A DNA stretch of 64,000 nt, taken from contig NZ_BOMS01000073.1 of NCBI RefSeq assembly GCF_016862315.1, positions 62,001-126,000 of the forward strand, in the 5' to 3' direction. The notes under the pieces are model-generated. The model was not told the origin of the DNA, did no database searches, and saw nothing but the letters and a program-made list of their open reading frames with translations. Both the position numbers and the translations under genes were made by a program. This document shows, piece after piece, positions 24,348 through 33,384 of the stretch (positions are counted from its first letter, which is position 1; each line of letters opens with the position of its first letter). This DNA comes from Actinoplanes palleronii. GTDB taxonomy: Bacteria > Actinomycetota > Actinomycetes > Mycobacteriales > Micromonosporaceae.

Positions 24348-25095
24348 TCATGCGTACGGGTCGCGGCCGGGTCCCCGGACCGCGGCGGAAGCGGCCTCGG
24401 AAATCTCCACAGCGGCCCCGGCGAGCGTGTAGACCCGGGCGGTGGCGTGGCCGTGCGGTGTCAGCAGTCCGCTGCGCGTCAGCGTCTGGATGTCGCGGAT
24501 GGCCTGATCGCGGCTGAGGCTCTCGTCCTGCTGATAGGTGGTGCGCCGCAGCTCGCCGATCGCGGCCGCGTAGAGAGCGGACACCGTTCGCTCGGCGAGG
24601 CCGGCCAGGTCGTTCCACAGACGTACGGTCCAGGTATATCGCCGCTGCACTCGTTGGGCCTGACGGTGATGTGCCGCGAACACGAACGTGAGCCATCGGT
24701 GTGCGTCGCGTTCCGGCTGGAAACTGCCGCCCTGCGTGGAACGGAGCGTGTCGTAGTACTGCAGGGTGTTGGTCTGCTCCCCCAGCCACTCCTCGATGGA
24801 GGAGAACTCCGGAGCCAGTTCCCCGGTACGGGCCAGGACCAGGGTGTGCAGCGCGCGTGCGGTCCGGCCGTTGCCGTCGCGCCAGGGGTGGATCGCCACC
24901 AGGTTCAGGTGGGCCATCGCTGCACGTGCGTAGGCGGGCGCATCGAGGTCGCCGTCGCGGAGCCAGTCGACCAGTTCGGTCATCAGACCGGGGACCAGGT
25001 CGGCGTCCGGGCCGGTGTACATCGGCTCCAGCGGTGTTCAGTTCCCTGAGGACCCGGAGGTCCGGGCCATCCAGCGATGGCATCGCGTAGAGCAT
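24348..25095 (-). pseudogene. Fic-family AMP-transferase, internally deleted
   Basis: Remnant of a Fic/DOC protein, a family that transfers AMP to target proteins. The catalytic motif HPWRDGNGRTAR is intact (about residue 45 of the downstream frame that begins at 25022), followed by EFSSIEEWL and a C-terminal winged helix (AIRDIQTLTRSGLL). The typical N-terminus of this family (LYAMPSLDGPDLRVL) begins at the ATG at 25095 but is in another frame and only about 20 codons long. The roughly 110 codons expected between the two, which carry the first Fic helices and the inhibitory (S/T)xxxE(G/N) motif, are missing. The break lies near 25022-25038. Probably non-functional; a short product from 25022 cannot be excluded. 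Confidence 0.75.
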
Positions 25096-25119
25096 GCGGT
25101 CGCGGCTCCGATCGTACGG

Positions 25120-25722
25120 TCAAGGGGTGAAGCGGAAGGTTCCGGTGACCGCGTCGAAGAGGTCCAGCAGGTCGTCGGTGAGGGGCAGGATCGGTGAGCT
25201 TCCGGTGATCACGGCGATGCGGTCGGCGTGCGGGCCGGGGAACGGGACGAACGTCTGCATGGCGACCGAGCGGATCCAGCCCTCGCCCTCCGGCAGCACG
25301 ACGTCGGTCACCCCGCGGGTGCGGGCGACCGGGCCGATCCCCGGCAGGTCCGCCTGGACCACCTCGCGCCACGGCCCGTCGGCGCCACTGCGGGGCAGCG
25401 GCCGGAGCTGATCGGCGATCGCGGACGGGCCGGTGTCCTGGTCCGGGTTGCGCACGATGCTCACCGTGACGCTCGCGGTCAGCAGTGCCTCGTCGAAGCC
25501 CTGCACCATCGCGGCGCAGTAGGCCACGCCGTTGGCGTACGCGGAACGGGCGACGCCGCGCAGGGCACGGGTCAGCGCCGTGCGATGCGGAGCGAGCGCG
25601 GGAACATTCCGGACCCGCTCGTTCACCAGCGCGCTGAGGGCGCTGTTCCTGGTGTCCGGATGCACGTCGATCTCGAACCAGGACTCGGGCACGGTGATCG
25701 CGAAGCCGGTCGGGTCGGTCAT
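25120..25722 (-). CDS. Uncharacterised protein of the RHS/WXG100 cluster
   Basis: Protein of 200 residues, no signal peptide or membrane helix. It begins MTDPTGFAITVPESWFEIDV and has alternating strands and helices (YANGVAYCAAMVQGFDEALL, VTVSIVRNPDQ, then GWIRSVAMQTFVPFPG). I do not recognise the family. The start ATG overlaps the WXG100 stop (ATGA), so it is the third gene of the toxin operon. Position suggests a chaperone, secretion accessory or immunity protein for the RHS effector; none is shown by sequence. Confidence 0.8.
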   Translation of the reverse strand: MTDPTGFAITVPESWFEIDVHPDTRNSALSALVNERVRNVPALAPHRTALTRALRGVARSAYANGVAYCAAMVQGFDEALLTASVTVSIVRNPDQDTGPSAIADQLRPLPRSGADGPWREVVQADLPGIGPVARTRGVTDVVLPEGEGWIRSVAMQTFVPFPGPHADRIAVITGSSPILPLTDDLLDLFDAVTGTFRFTP

Positions 25723-26021
25723 GTCTTCACCTGGTCCTGTAGTTCCTTCGCCAGCTCGTCGTCGGCCTTGCGGAAGTGCTCGACCGCCTGCTGGGAGAGT
25801 TTGACGAGTCGTTCGCAGTTCTTGTCGACCCGGGAACGTCCGTCGCTCCAGTGCGACTCGAAGTCGTCGAGCGCGTCGTCGACGTCGTCGCCACCCAGCT
25901 CGCCGACGAACTGCAGCATCCACCGGTCCGCGCCGTTCAGGTTGTCGCGGATCCGCTGCAGCGTGCCGGCCAACTCTTCCAGGCCACCGAGATCGACCTT
26001 CAACTGGTCGGACGAACCCAT
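25719..26021 (-). CDS. WXG100/ESAT-6-like secretion partner
   Basis: Small protein of 100 residues, almost entirely helical, with the hairpin turn motif WSD-G in FESHWSDGRSRVDKN (about 57-71), in the place of the WXG motif of ESAT-6-like proteins. Long amphipathic helices lie on both sides and the C-terminal helix is charged. Such proteins form helical hairpins and guide partners to type VII secretion. It starts 2 bases after the RHS stop with GGAAAGG upstream and overlaps the next gene by four bases. The RHS protein probably is its cargo. Confidence 0.82.
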   Translation of the reverse strand: MGSSDQLKVDLGGLEELAGTLQRIRDNLNGADRWMLQFVGELGGDDVDDALDDFESHWSDGRSRVDKNCERLVKLSQQAVEHFRKADDELAKELQDQVKT

Positions 26022-26023
26022 GT

Positions 26024-29000
26024 CTAGCCTTTCCAGATCTGCAGGTCGGGCGTGATGAACTCGCCGGAGAGCGGGTTCATCGTGGTGCCGGCCGGGGGCA
26101 GCGGCTTCAGGGACGTCCCGCTGATGCGACCGTTGAGCTCGGCGAGTTCCGCCGGCGTGAGCGCGACGCCGTTGCGCAGGTACTGGACGTCGAACTCGAG
26201 GAACTGCCGGATGCTCAGCTCGCCGAGGTCGGTGCTGTTCGGGAACATGCTGGTGCCGCTGGGGCGCACGTTGAACTTCACGGTGAAGTCGCCCTGCACT
26301 CTATAGGTGGTTTTGAGCTGGTTGAAGATGGTGAACGAGTCCTTCACCCGGGTTTCGATGACGTTCTTGAACGCGGCGTTCGCCTTGTTGGTCAGCGGGG
26401 TCAAGTTCTCGGTGACCCCGAGGCCGCCGAGATCCGCGTTGAGCAGATGGCCCTTGATCCATCCGCTCTTCGCGACGCCGAGCGACTCGAGGTGGGCCTG
26501 CACGTCGGGGGTGCGCTCGCTCCGGATCAGCCACTCGGTCGCCCAGTTCTCGCTGTACTCCGGCGTCGAGCCGTACCCGGGGCCGGAGAGGACCTTGTCC
26601 ACCTCCTGGGGGTTGTCGAACCGTCCGGGTGTGTACTTGTTGATCCTCGGCGTGATGAGGGGGTCGTTCCCCAGGGCCTGCCTGATCTTCGGGATGGTGC
26701 GCTGGTCGGGCGCCAGGTTGAACAGGACCTTGGCGGGCTTCGAGGGGCCCGCGGTGGGCGGCTTCGTCACGGCGCCGGCGGCCGTCCGGCGCAGACTGGC
26801 GAGGCCCCGGGCGTTGGCCTTGTCGGCGGCCTCCCGGGCGGCCCGTTGGGCCTCGCCGCGCTCGGCGGCGTCCCGCCGGCAGCGCATCAGGCCGAGCGGG
26901 TCGGACTGCAGCAGCGGATCGTCCACGTACCGGACCGGGCTCGGCCCGGCGCCCAGACCCAGCGGATCCGGGCTCAGGTACCGGCCGGTGCCCGGATCGT
27001 AGTAGCGGTGCACGTTGTAGTGCAGCCCGCTCTCCGGGTCGGCCTGCTGGCCGGGGAACCGCAGCACGGTGCCCGCCGCCGAGCCGGCCTGACCGCCCCA
27101 CAGGTCGGCACTGGACCGCCAGGTCACCGTGCCGTCCGCCGCGACCAGGTCGGTCGGCGCGCCGTTCGGGTCGCAGACCAGCAGCTGCAGGGCGCCGTCG
27201 TACTGCAGCAGCGGGCGCAGGCCGTCGAGGTCGTGCTGCCAGGTGGTGACCCGGCCGGAGGAGACCGACTCCTCGACGAGCACCGGGCCGTCCCAGGCGA
27301 AGTCGGTACGTTCCAGCACCGGTCCGTCGAGCGGGGCGTCGGCCGGTCCGTCGGTGAGGCGCTGGGTGCTGACCCGGCGGCCCAGGGCGTCGTAGCCGTA
27401 CCGCCAGCGGCCGCCGTCCGGGGCGATCACGGCGTGCAGGTGGCCGTCGGCGGTCCAGCGGTACGTCCAGGTGCCGTCCGGCCCCTGCCGGGCGGCGAGG
27501 CGCCCGGCCCGGTCGTAGCGGTACGTCTGCTGCCCGGCCCGGACCAGCTCGGTGCCCTGGTAGGCCCGTTCCCCCTGGACGGTCGCGCCGGACGCCCCGA
27601 TCACGTCACCGGACGGGTCGTAGCGGTACTCCTCCCGGCGCGCCGGGCCGTCCACCCCGGTGATCCGGCCCTCGTCGTCGTGCCGGTACGCGGTGGCGCC
27701 GTCCCGGCTGTCGGTCACCGTGGTCAGCGCGCCGTCCGCGCGGTAGCCGAACGTCCGGTGCACCTCCGGCGCGGCGCCACCGGCCAGGCGCTGCCCGACC
27801 AGGCGGTCACCGGCGTCGTACTCGCGGGCCACGGTCACCGACGCGTCGAGCCGTTCGCCGACGTGCCGGCCGTGCTCGTCGTGCAGCAGGGTCAGCTCGT
27901 GCCCGGCCATGGTCACCGCGGCCGGCGTACCGGACGGGTCGAACGACCACCGGGTGCCGACCCCGGTCGGGGTGCCGCGGTGCACCGCGTGGCCGGCGTC
28001 GTCGTAGGTGAACGTGACCGCCCGGCCGTCGATCGTCTCGGCGGTGACCCGGCCGAAGAAGTCCCGTGTGACGGTCAGGGTGGCGTCCGGGCTGGTCGCC
28101 TCGGTCAGCCGGCCGACCGGGTCGTGCCGGAACGTCGTGGTCCGGCTCTCCCCGTCCGGCGACGTGGCGTGCCGGCGTACGACGTTGCCGAGCACGTCGT
28201 ACTCGACCACCACGCTCTCGTCCGCGGCGTTGACCGTGCGGATCAACCGGCCCGCCGCGTCGTAGGTGCGACGGGTGGCGCGCCCGTCGAAGTCGATCTC
28301 CTCGACCAGGCGGCCGGCCGGGTCGTACCGGTAGTGCCACTGCCGCCCGGCCGGGTCGGTGACCCCGCTGAGCCGCAGCTCGGTGTCGTAGGTGAACACC
28401 GTCCGCGCGCCGGACGGGGACACGGTCGCCACCGGCAGGTCGAACGGGCCGTACTCGGTGCGGGTGGTGGCGCCGAGCGCGTCGGTCTCGGTGACCTCGT
28501 TGCCCTCGCCGTCGTAGGTCCACTCGGTACGCCCGCTCGCCGCGTCGTCCCGCCAGGCCTGCGTGCCGTCGGTGGTCCAGCCCAGGGTGACCGGTTCGCT
28601 CAGCGCCGCCGGCCGGCCGAGCGCGTCCCGGCCGATCACCGCCACCTCGGGAGCGGTGGCGCCGATCAGCAGGGCGGTCGGCACCGCGGGCGTCGTGGGC
28701 TCGGCGGCATCATCAGCAGGGCGGACCGGCTCCTCGGCCACCTCCCGGTGCCCGGCGAGCAGCTCGACACCGAGCGGTTCGGTGTACGGGTCGGGCGACT
28801 CCGCCGGCCCGTAGCCCCGCCGCCACACCCCGCCGTCCTCGTCGGTCACCACGACCGCCGTGATCCGGCCGTCCGACCAGATCACCGCGGCCTGGCTGCC
28901 GTCCGGGCGGACCACGGTGTCCAGCTCGCCGTCCGGGCCGTAGCGGAACCCGGTGGTGCGGCCCAGCGCGTCCACCCGGGACAGCAGCCGGTGCTGGGTG

Positions 29001-31003
29001 TCCCATTCGCTGCGGACGGTGTTGCCGAGCGGGTCGGTCTCCGCCACCACCTGCAGGTCCTCGTTGAGCTCGAACACCGTGGTGTGGCCCAGCGAATCGG
29101 TGGCCCGGGTCAGGCGCTGCTCCGCGTCGTAGGCGAAGCGGTAGGTGAAGAACCCGTCGCGGCCCTCACCCAGCACGCACCGGCCCTCGTCGTCGTAGGT
29201 GTAGCGGTACCACATGCCGTTCCGGTCGTCCCAGCGGATCAGCCGGCCGTCCTCGTCGTGGGTGAACCGCATCGGCAGGCCGGACGCGTTGACCACCTCG
29301 GTGAGGTGCCCGTCCGCATAGGAGAACGTGCGCAGCGGCACCGGCTCGCCGCCGTCCGCGGGGGCCAGGTGCAGGGCGGTGATCAGGCCGTCCTCGGAGG
29401 TGACGGTGATCCGCCGGCCGTCCGGGTGCCGGATCTCGGCCGGCACCCCCTCGTCGTCCCGGACGATCGCGATCCGGCCACCGTCCGGGCCGGCGACCGC
29501 GGTCAGCGGGGCGTGCCCGGCGCCCGGCTCCTCGGGCAGCTCGAACAGCCAGGTCAGGCCGGCGGCCGGGTCGCTGACCGCGAAACCGTTCGCGGTACGG
29601 CGCAGCGGCACCGCCCGCCCGTGCCCGGGGAACACCGTCTCGCCGTCCGCGGGCACCGGGTAGGTCAGGAGCGCACCGTCGGCGAGGAACAGGTGGACGG
29701 CGTCCGGCTCCACCGCGACCCGCTGGTCCAGCGTCGACGCCCAGGACGGGCCGAACGAGCGGCCGTCCCGGTAGTCGGAGCGGTGCGTGCGTTCCAGCAG
29801 CAGCGGCGGCGCGCCCGGCAGGTCGAGATCCGTTTCGGTCATGAAGACCCGGCCGGTGCTGATGTCCACCGGGTCGCCGCAGGCCGGGATCTCGATCGAG
29901 CGCTTCGACGTACGGATCGGCAGGTCGTTGATCTTCCCGGACAGCTTGTTGATCAGGTTCTTGACGACGGTCACCGTGCCACCGGCGGCGTGGCCGAGGG
30001 CACCGGCCATCCCGCGCAGGGTCTGCTGCATCGAGGCCATCGCGGCCTGGCCGATCGCCTTGAGGCCACCGGCCTTGTAGAGCGCGGAGAGCCGGCCCAG
30101 CGAGGTCAGGCCGCGGACCCCGGGGATGATCCCGAGGATGCCGAAGATCAGATCGGCGATGCTGCCCTTACCTTGGGCATAGTCGACTATCGCCTTGATC
30201 AACAGGATCGCGCCGGCCGCCAGGGCGATCCAGGCCAGCGGACCGCCGATGATCATCGCGATGATGCCGGCCACCAGGGCGACCCACTTGGCCACCTCGC
30301 AGATGATGTCCCACAGGCCCTTGAAGAAGTCGCCGAGCTTCTCCCAGAACGACCGGGGCTGGATGCCGGCGTCGGACGCCTCGGCGATCTCCCGGCGGCA
30401 CTCCCGGGCGGCGCCGTCGCGCAGCTCCCGGGCCTGCTCGGCGAGCGACTTCGCGGCGTTCAGCGCCTGCTCGGCGGAGGCCACCTTGCCCTGCACGTCG
30501 GCCAGCCGCTGTTGCGCCGCGGTGGAGTCCCGGAGTGCTTGTTTGACCTGTTCCGGGTCGGGGTCGGTGCCCTGCTGCAGGGACTGCGCCTGCCGCGAGA
30601 TCGCGGTCATGTCGCCCTGTGCCAGGTTGAGCCGGCCGGCCAGGCCGTCGAGCTGCTCCCGGGCGATCCGCCCGTCGGCCAGGGCCCGGTCCGCCATCGC
30701 CTGCGCGTTCTGCAGCTTCGGCGCGAAGGCCTGCAGGGCCTCACCCGCCGTCCGGTGCGACTCGTCGACCTTGCGCAGCTGGTCGGGCAGCTCGCCGAAC
30801 TGCTCGCGGAACACATCGCCGGACTGGCCGATCCAGGTGAGCACCGCGCCGTCGCCCTGCAGCGAGTCCACCGCGAGCCGGGCGCGGCGCGCGTCGTCGG
30901 CGAAGTCGAGGAACCGGCTGCCCGTGGTGAGCAGGTTCGCGGGCTCACCCGGTGCCGGGTCGGCGCCCAGGTCGAGGATCCACCAGTCACTCGGCCGCGA
31001 CAT
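26024..31003 (-). CDS. RHS-repeat polymorphic toxin with putative nuclease C-terminus
   Basis: Very large protein, 1659 residues. Residues 1 to about 225 are helical and coiled-coil, like type VII-secreted N-termini. Hydrophobic segments lie at about 235-300, a DUF6531-like entry domain (GDPVDISTGRVFMTETDLDL) at about 380-460, and YD repeats to about 1320. The RHS core ends GRYLSPDPLGL and SDPLGLM near 1371. The last 287 residues are the variable toxin. Its motif WIKGHLLNADLGGLG (His about 1517) with NLTPLTNKAN resembles His-Me-finger DNA/RNA nucleases. The ATG at 31003 follows GGGAGCGTGAG. The downstream WXG100 gene suggests type VII export. No immunity gene is recognisable. Confidence 0.88.
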   Translation of the reverse strand: MSRPSDWWILDLGADPAPGEPANLLTTGSRFLDFADDARRARLAVDSLQGDGAVLTWIGQSGDVFREQFGELPDQLRKVDESHRTAGEALQAFAPKLQNAQAMADRALADGRIAREQLDGLAGRLNLAQGDMTAISRQAQSLQQGTDPDPEQVKQALRDSTAAQQRLADVQGKVASAEQALNAAKSLAEQARELRDGAARECRREIAEASDAGIQPRSFWEKLGDFFKGLWDIICEVAKWVALVAGIIAMIIGGPLAWIALAAGAILLIKAIVDYAQGKGSIADLIFGILGIIPGVRGLTSLGRLSALYKAGGLKAIGQAAMASMQQTLRGMAGALGHAAGGTVTVVKNLINKLSGKINDLPIRTSKRSIEIPACGDPVDISTGRVFMTETDLDLPGAPPLLLERTHRSDYRDGRSFGPSWASTLDQRVAVEPDAVHLFLADGALLTYPVPADGETVFPGHGRAVPLRRTANGFAVSDPAAGLTWLFELPEEPGAGHAPLTAVAGPDGGRIAIVRDDEGVPAEIRHPDGRRITVTSEDGLITALHLAPADGGEPVPLRTFSYADGHLTEVVNASGLPMRFTHDEDGRLIRWDDRNGMWYRYTYDDEGRCVLGEGRDGFFTYRFAYDAEQRLTRATDSLGHTTVFELNEDLQVVAETDPLGNTVRSEWDTQHRLLSRVDALGRTTGFRYGPDGELDTVVRPDGSQAAVIWSDGRITAVVVTDEDGGVWRRGYGPAESPDPYTEPLGVELLAGHREVAEEPVRPADDAAEPTTPAVPTALLIGATAPEVAVIGRDALGRPAALSEPVTLGWTTDGTQAWRDDAASGRTEWTYDGEGNEVTETDALGATTRTEYGPFDLPVATVSPSGARTVFTYDTELRLSGVTDPAGRQWHYRYDPAGRLVEEIDFDGRATRRTYDAAGRLIRTVNAADESVVVEYDVLGNVVRRHATSPDGESRTTTFRHDPVGRLTEATSPDATLTVTRDFFGRVTAETIDGRAVTFTYDDAGHAVHRGTPTGVGTRWSFDPSGTPAAVTMAGHELTLLHDEHGRHVGERLDASVTVAREYDAGDRLVGQRLAGGAAPEVHRTFGYRADGALTTVTDSRDGATAYRHDDEGRITGVDGPARREEYRYDPSGDVIGASGATVQGERAYQGTELVRAGQQTYRYDRAGRLAARQGPDGTWTYRWTADGHLHAVIAPDGGRWRYGYDALGRRVSTQRLTDGPADAPLDGPVLERTDFAWDGPVLVEESVSSGRVTTWQHDLDGLRPLLQYDGALQLLVCDPNGAPTDLVAADGTVTWRSSADLWGGQAGSAAGTVLRFPGQQADPESGLHYNVHRYYDPGTGRYLSPDPLGLGAGPSPVRYVDDPLLQSDPLGLMRCRRDAAERGEAQRAAREAADKANARGLASLRRTAAGAVTKPPTAGPSKPAKVLFNLAPDQRTIPKIRQALGNDPLITPRINKYTPGRFDNPQEVDKVLSGPGYGSTPEYSENWATEWLIRSERTPDVQAHLESLGVAKSGWIKGHLLNADLGGLGVTENLTPLTNKANAAFKNVIETRVKDSFTIFNQLKTTYRVQGDFTVKFNVRPSGTSMFPNSTDLGELSIRQFLEFDVQYLRNGVALTPAELAELNGRISGTSLKPLPPAGTTMNPLSGEFITPDLQIWKG

Positions 31004-31111
31004 CTCACGCTCCCACCGCCCGGGCATCCGGGGCCGGTGCCCCGACTCCGATCGATGTCCATGATCGACCGAAATTGCCGTGAGGACCGTACAACATCAC
31101 CCCAAAGCGGC

Positions 31112-31381
31112 TCAGGACGCGTAGCGCTTCTCCGCCCGGGCCCGCGCCTTCGTCGCCTCCACCTCGCGGTCCTTCGGCGGCGCGGTGGTCACCAGGCTGT
31201 CCAGCAGCTCCTGGGTGGCCGCCGCGATCGCCGCCACGGCCTGATCGAAAGCGGCCTGGTTGGCCTGTGACGGGCGGGTGGAGCCGGCCACCTTGCGGAC
31301 GTACTGCAACGCGGCGGCGTGCACCTCGTCGGAGGTGGCGGGCGGTTCGAAGTTGTGCAGTTGGTGAATGTTGCGGCACAC
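31112..31381 (-). CDS. DUF2277 domain protein
   Basis: Protein of 89 residues covering the whole DUF2277 family: CRNIHQLHNFEPPATSDEV at the start, ALQYVRKVAGSTRPSQAN, then AAIAAATQELLDSL and a basic end with PPKDREVEATKARA. The GTG at 31381 is fixed by GAGGAGG seven bases upstream and by the family's M-C-R-N-I start. Function unknown. It is divergent from the GGDEF gene and upstream of the RHS operon, 108 bases from it, with no terminator evident between. Confidence 0.92.
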   Translation of the reverse strand: MCRNIHQLHNFEPPATSDEVHAAALQYVRKVAGSTRPSQANQAAFDQAVAAIAAATQELLDSLVTTAPPKDREVEATKARARAEKRYAS

Positions 31382-31494
31382 GGCGGGCCTCCTCGGCGGG
31401 ACCGGATCTGGTCGGGGATCTATGCCATACTCGGCCATCCGGCGCGACCCGGGAAGCCGTACACACCTCTCTCTACGGGGAACGTGGGGTGGGC

Positions 31495-32976
31495 ATGCGA
31501 CTGCGGACGGCGCTGACGGTGGGTGCGTGCCTCGCCGCGGCGGTCCAACTGCTCCACCCGTACTTGCCGCGGTCCGTCGGATTTGCCCTCTCTGACATGA
31601 TCGTGGCGTCCGCGAGCGGTTACGCCGCGTGGCACTACCGGCGGCGGGCACGGCAGACCCGCGACGCCCGGCCGATCCGGATCGGGTACGCGTTCGGCGC
31701 CGTGGCCTGCACCGCCTGGAGCGTCTCGAACCTGCTGATGCTGGCCGCCACGGCCGGCCTGCCCGCCCTCAACGGCGCCGGCGCGCTGCTCTCCATGGTC
31801 GCGGCCGCCCTGGTCCCGGCCGCCGTGCTGCTGGCCGGGCACCGGCTGCGCGGGATCGCCGCGGTGCGCCGGGTGCTCGACGTGGCCGCGGTCTCCGGCG
31901 CCGTCTTCGCGCTGGCCTGGGAATACGTGCTCTCGGGGGTGACCGGGCGGATCGGCGGCGTGCCGGAGGGCTACGCGATCGCCATCGTCGCGGTCCTGAT
32001 GCTTGGCTCGTCGGTGGCGCTGGTGACGCTCTCCGAGTCCGCGCCGAACCGGGGGATGAGCGCGCAGCAGGTGCTGGCCGGCGCCGCGTTGCTGCAGGCC
32101 GCGACGGTGATGCTCTCGCTGCGCAACGACGTCGTCGGCGGGCCGTGGTACCAGCACGGCGTCGGCGCGGGCTACGTGCTGGGCGCCTGGGCCACCGCGG
32201 TCTCCAGCCGGTTGCGGATCTCCCGGCCCGGCGCCGACGTGATGGAACGCCTGGTCTTCGGCCCGTGGGCGCTGCTGCCGTACCTGCCGGTGGTGATCGC
32301 GGTCGGGGTCGCGGCGGCCCGCGAGGCGCGCGACGGCCGGCTCAACCCGGTCCTGGTCTGGCTGTTGCTGTCCAGCTTCTCGCTGGTGCTGATCCGGCAG
32401 TTCCTCACCCTGATCACTGTCGGTCGGATGGCGGTGGTCCTCGAGGCGCAGAAACTCGCGCTGTCGCACCAGGCGCACCACGACGCCCTGACCGGCCTGC
32501 CGAACCGGGTGGCGTTCCGGGCCCGCGCCGCCGAGATACTGACCCGCCGCCGGGCCGGCGTCTGCGCGATGATGCTCGATCTGGACGGCTTCAAGCCGGT
32601 CAACGACACGCTCGGTCACGCGGCCGGCGACGAGGTGCTGATCGTGGTGGCGCAGCGGCTGACCGCCGAGTTGCGCGAGTCCGACCTGGTCAGCCGGTTC
32701 GGCGGGGACGAGTTCGCGATCCTGGTGACCGATGTGGGCGGTGGCGCCGACGCGGTGGCGAAGCGGCTTCTGCGCCGTTTGTCGGAACCGATGACCGTGC
32801 ACGGCGCCGAGGTCACGATCAGCGGCAGCATCGGCCTGGCGGCGCTGCGGTCCGGGCAGGCGGGCAGCATCAGCTCGCTGCTGCGCCAGGCCGACACCGC
32901 GATGTATGCCGCCAAGGCCTCCGGCAAGGGGGTAGTCCGCTGGTTCGAACCGGACATCTGGCCGGCATCCGCCTAG
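31495..32976 (+). CDS. Membrane diguanylate cyclase (GGDEF)
   Basis: Protein of 493 residues expected to make cyclic di-GMP from two GTP. About eight to ten hydrophobic helices fill residues 5-310 with no known sensor domain. The GGDEF domain is at 320-485: HHDALTGLPNRVAF, DLDGFKPVNDTLGHAAGDE, RFGGDEFAIL (GGDEF at 403-407, intact). RESD at 394-397, five residues upstream, is the RxxD product-inhibition site. ATG at 31495 has a weak GGGGTGGG upstream; a -10-like CATACT lies at about 31426. No EAL domain, so a synthase only. Confidence 0.93.
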   Translation: MRLRTALTVGACLAAAVQLLHPYLPRSVGFALSDMIVASASGYAAWHYRRRARQTRDARPIRIGYAFGAVACTAWSVSNLLMLAATAGLPALNGAGALLSMVAAALVPAAVLLAGHRLRGIAAVRRVLDVAAVSGAVFALAWEYVLSGVTGRIGGVPEGYAIAIVAVLMLGSSVALVTLSESAPNRGMSAQQVLAGAALLQAATVMLSLRNDVVGGPWYQHGVGAGYVLGAWATAVSSRLRISRPGADVMERLVFGPWALLPYLPVVIAVGVAAAREARDGRLNPVLVWLLLSSFSLVLIRQFLTLITVGRMAVVLEAQKLALSHQAHHDALTGLPNRVAFRARAAEILTRRRAGVCAMMLDLDGFKPVNDTLGHAAGDEVLIVVAQRLTAELRESDLVSRFGGDEFAILVTDVGGGADAVAKRLLRRLSEPMTVHGAEVTISGSIGLAALRSGQAGSISSLLRQADTAMYAAKASGKGVVRWFEPDIWPASA

Positions 32977-33169
32977 CGAAAATTCAAGATCAAGAGCTTG
33001 ATGTCGTGCGTCCGCCGGGGTACAGATCGTCGCTCCCGCCGGGACCCCTGCGGGCTTCGCTGGCCGCTGGCGCGTCCAGAACGCGAAGCCCTCCGGGGCG
33101 ACGTCCGTGGGTGGGCACGACCCCGCAGGACCGCGGCCTGCCCTGGACCGAGGCGCGCCTGCGGGTCCC
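32977..33169. other. Non-coding gap 3' of the GGDEF gene
   Basis: Contains the short inverted repeat ATCAAGAGCTTGAT near 32990 and then a GC-rich stretch with possible pairing (CGGGACCCCTGCGGG). No gene or known RNA recognised; the hairpin element begins at 33170. Confidence 0.4.
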
Positions 33170-33336
33170 GGCTGGGCCTCAGGGGTGTCTCCGCAGCGCG
33201 GAGACACCCCTGAGAGCCAGCCAAAGTCGGGAGTCGCGCTGCGGCCGGGAGTGGGAGCAGTCTCGCGTTCGCCTCACGGGCGGGACTCGGCTCGTAGCCT
33301 GCGGACGGGCGCTCCGTAGTCGTACCGCAGAGGGGT
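33170..33336 (+). repeat. Dispersed hairpin element, copy 3
   Basis: Hairpin 33170-33222 with 25-base arms and AGC loop, the same core as copy 2 with the arm variants exchanged. The tail carries GCGCTGCGGCCGGGAGTGGG, CACGGGCGGGACTCGGCTCG, TAGCCTGCGGACGGGCGCTC and GTAGTCGTACCGCA, closely matching 9069-9176 and the inverted copy at 7262. It lies between convergent genes. Confidence 0.88.
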
Positions 33337-33372
33337 GGAAAAAACGGCCCGGCAGCGATCAGCCGGGCCGTT
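33337..33372 (-). terminator. Intrinsic terminator of the DUF6230-DUF6114 unit
   Basis: On the minus strand AACGGCCCGGC and GCCGGGCCGTT pair perfectly around an eight-base loop and are followed by a run of T, 13 bases after the DUF6114 stop. Confidence 0.9.
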
Positions 33373-33384
33373 CTCGGGGGAGTT

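Noticed and set aside
26447..31270. A 1607-codon open frame antisense to the RHS gene
   Set aside because: It has no domain pattern, is rich in Arg/Gly/Pro/Val as expected from a mirrored GC-rich gene, and the RHS frame is unmistakable.
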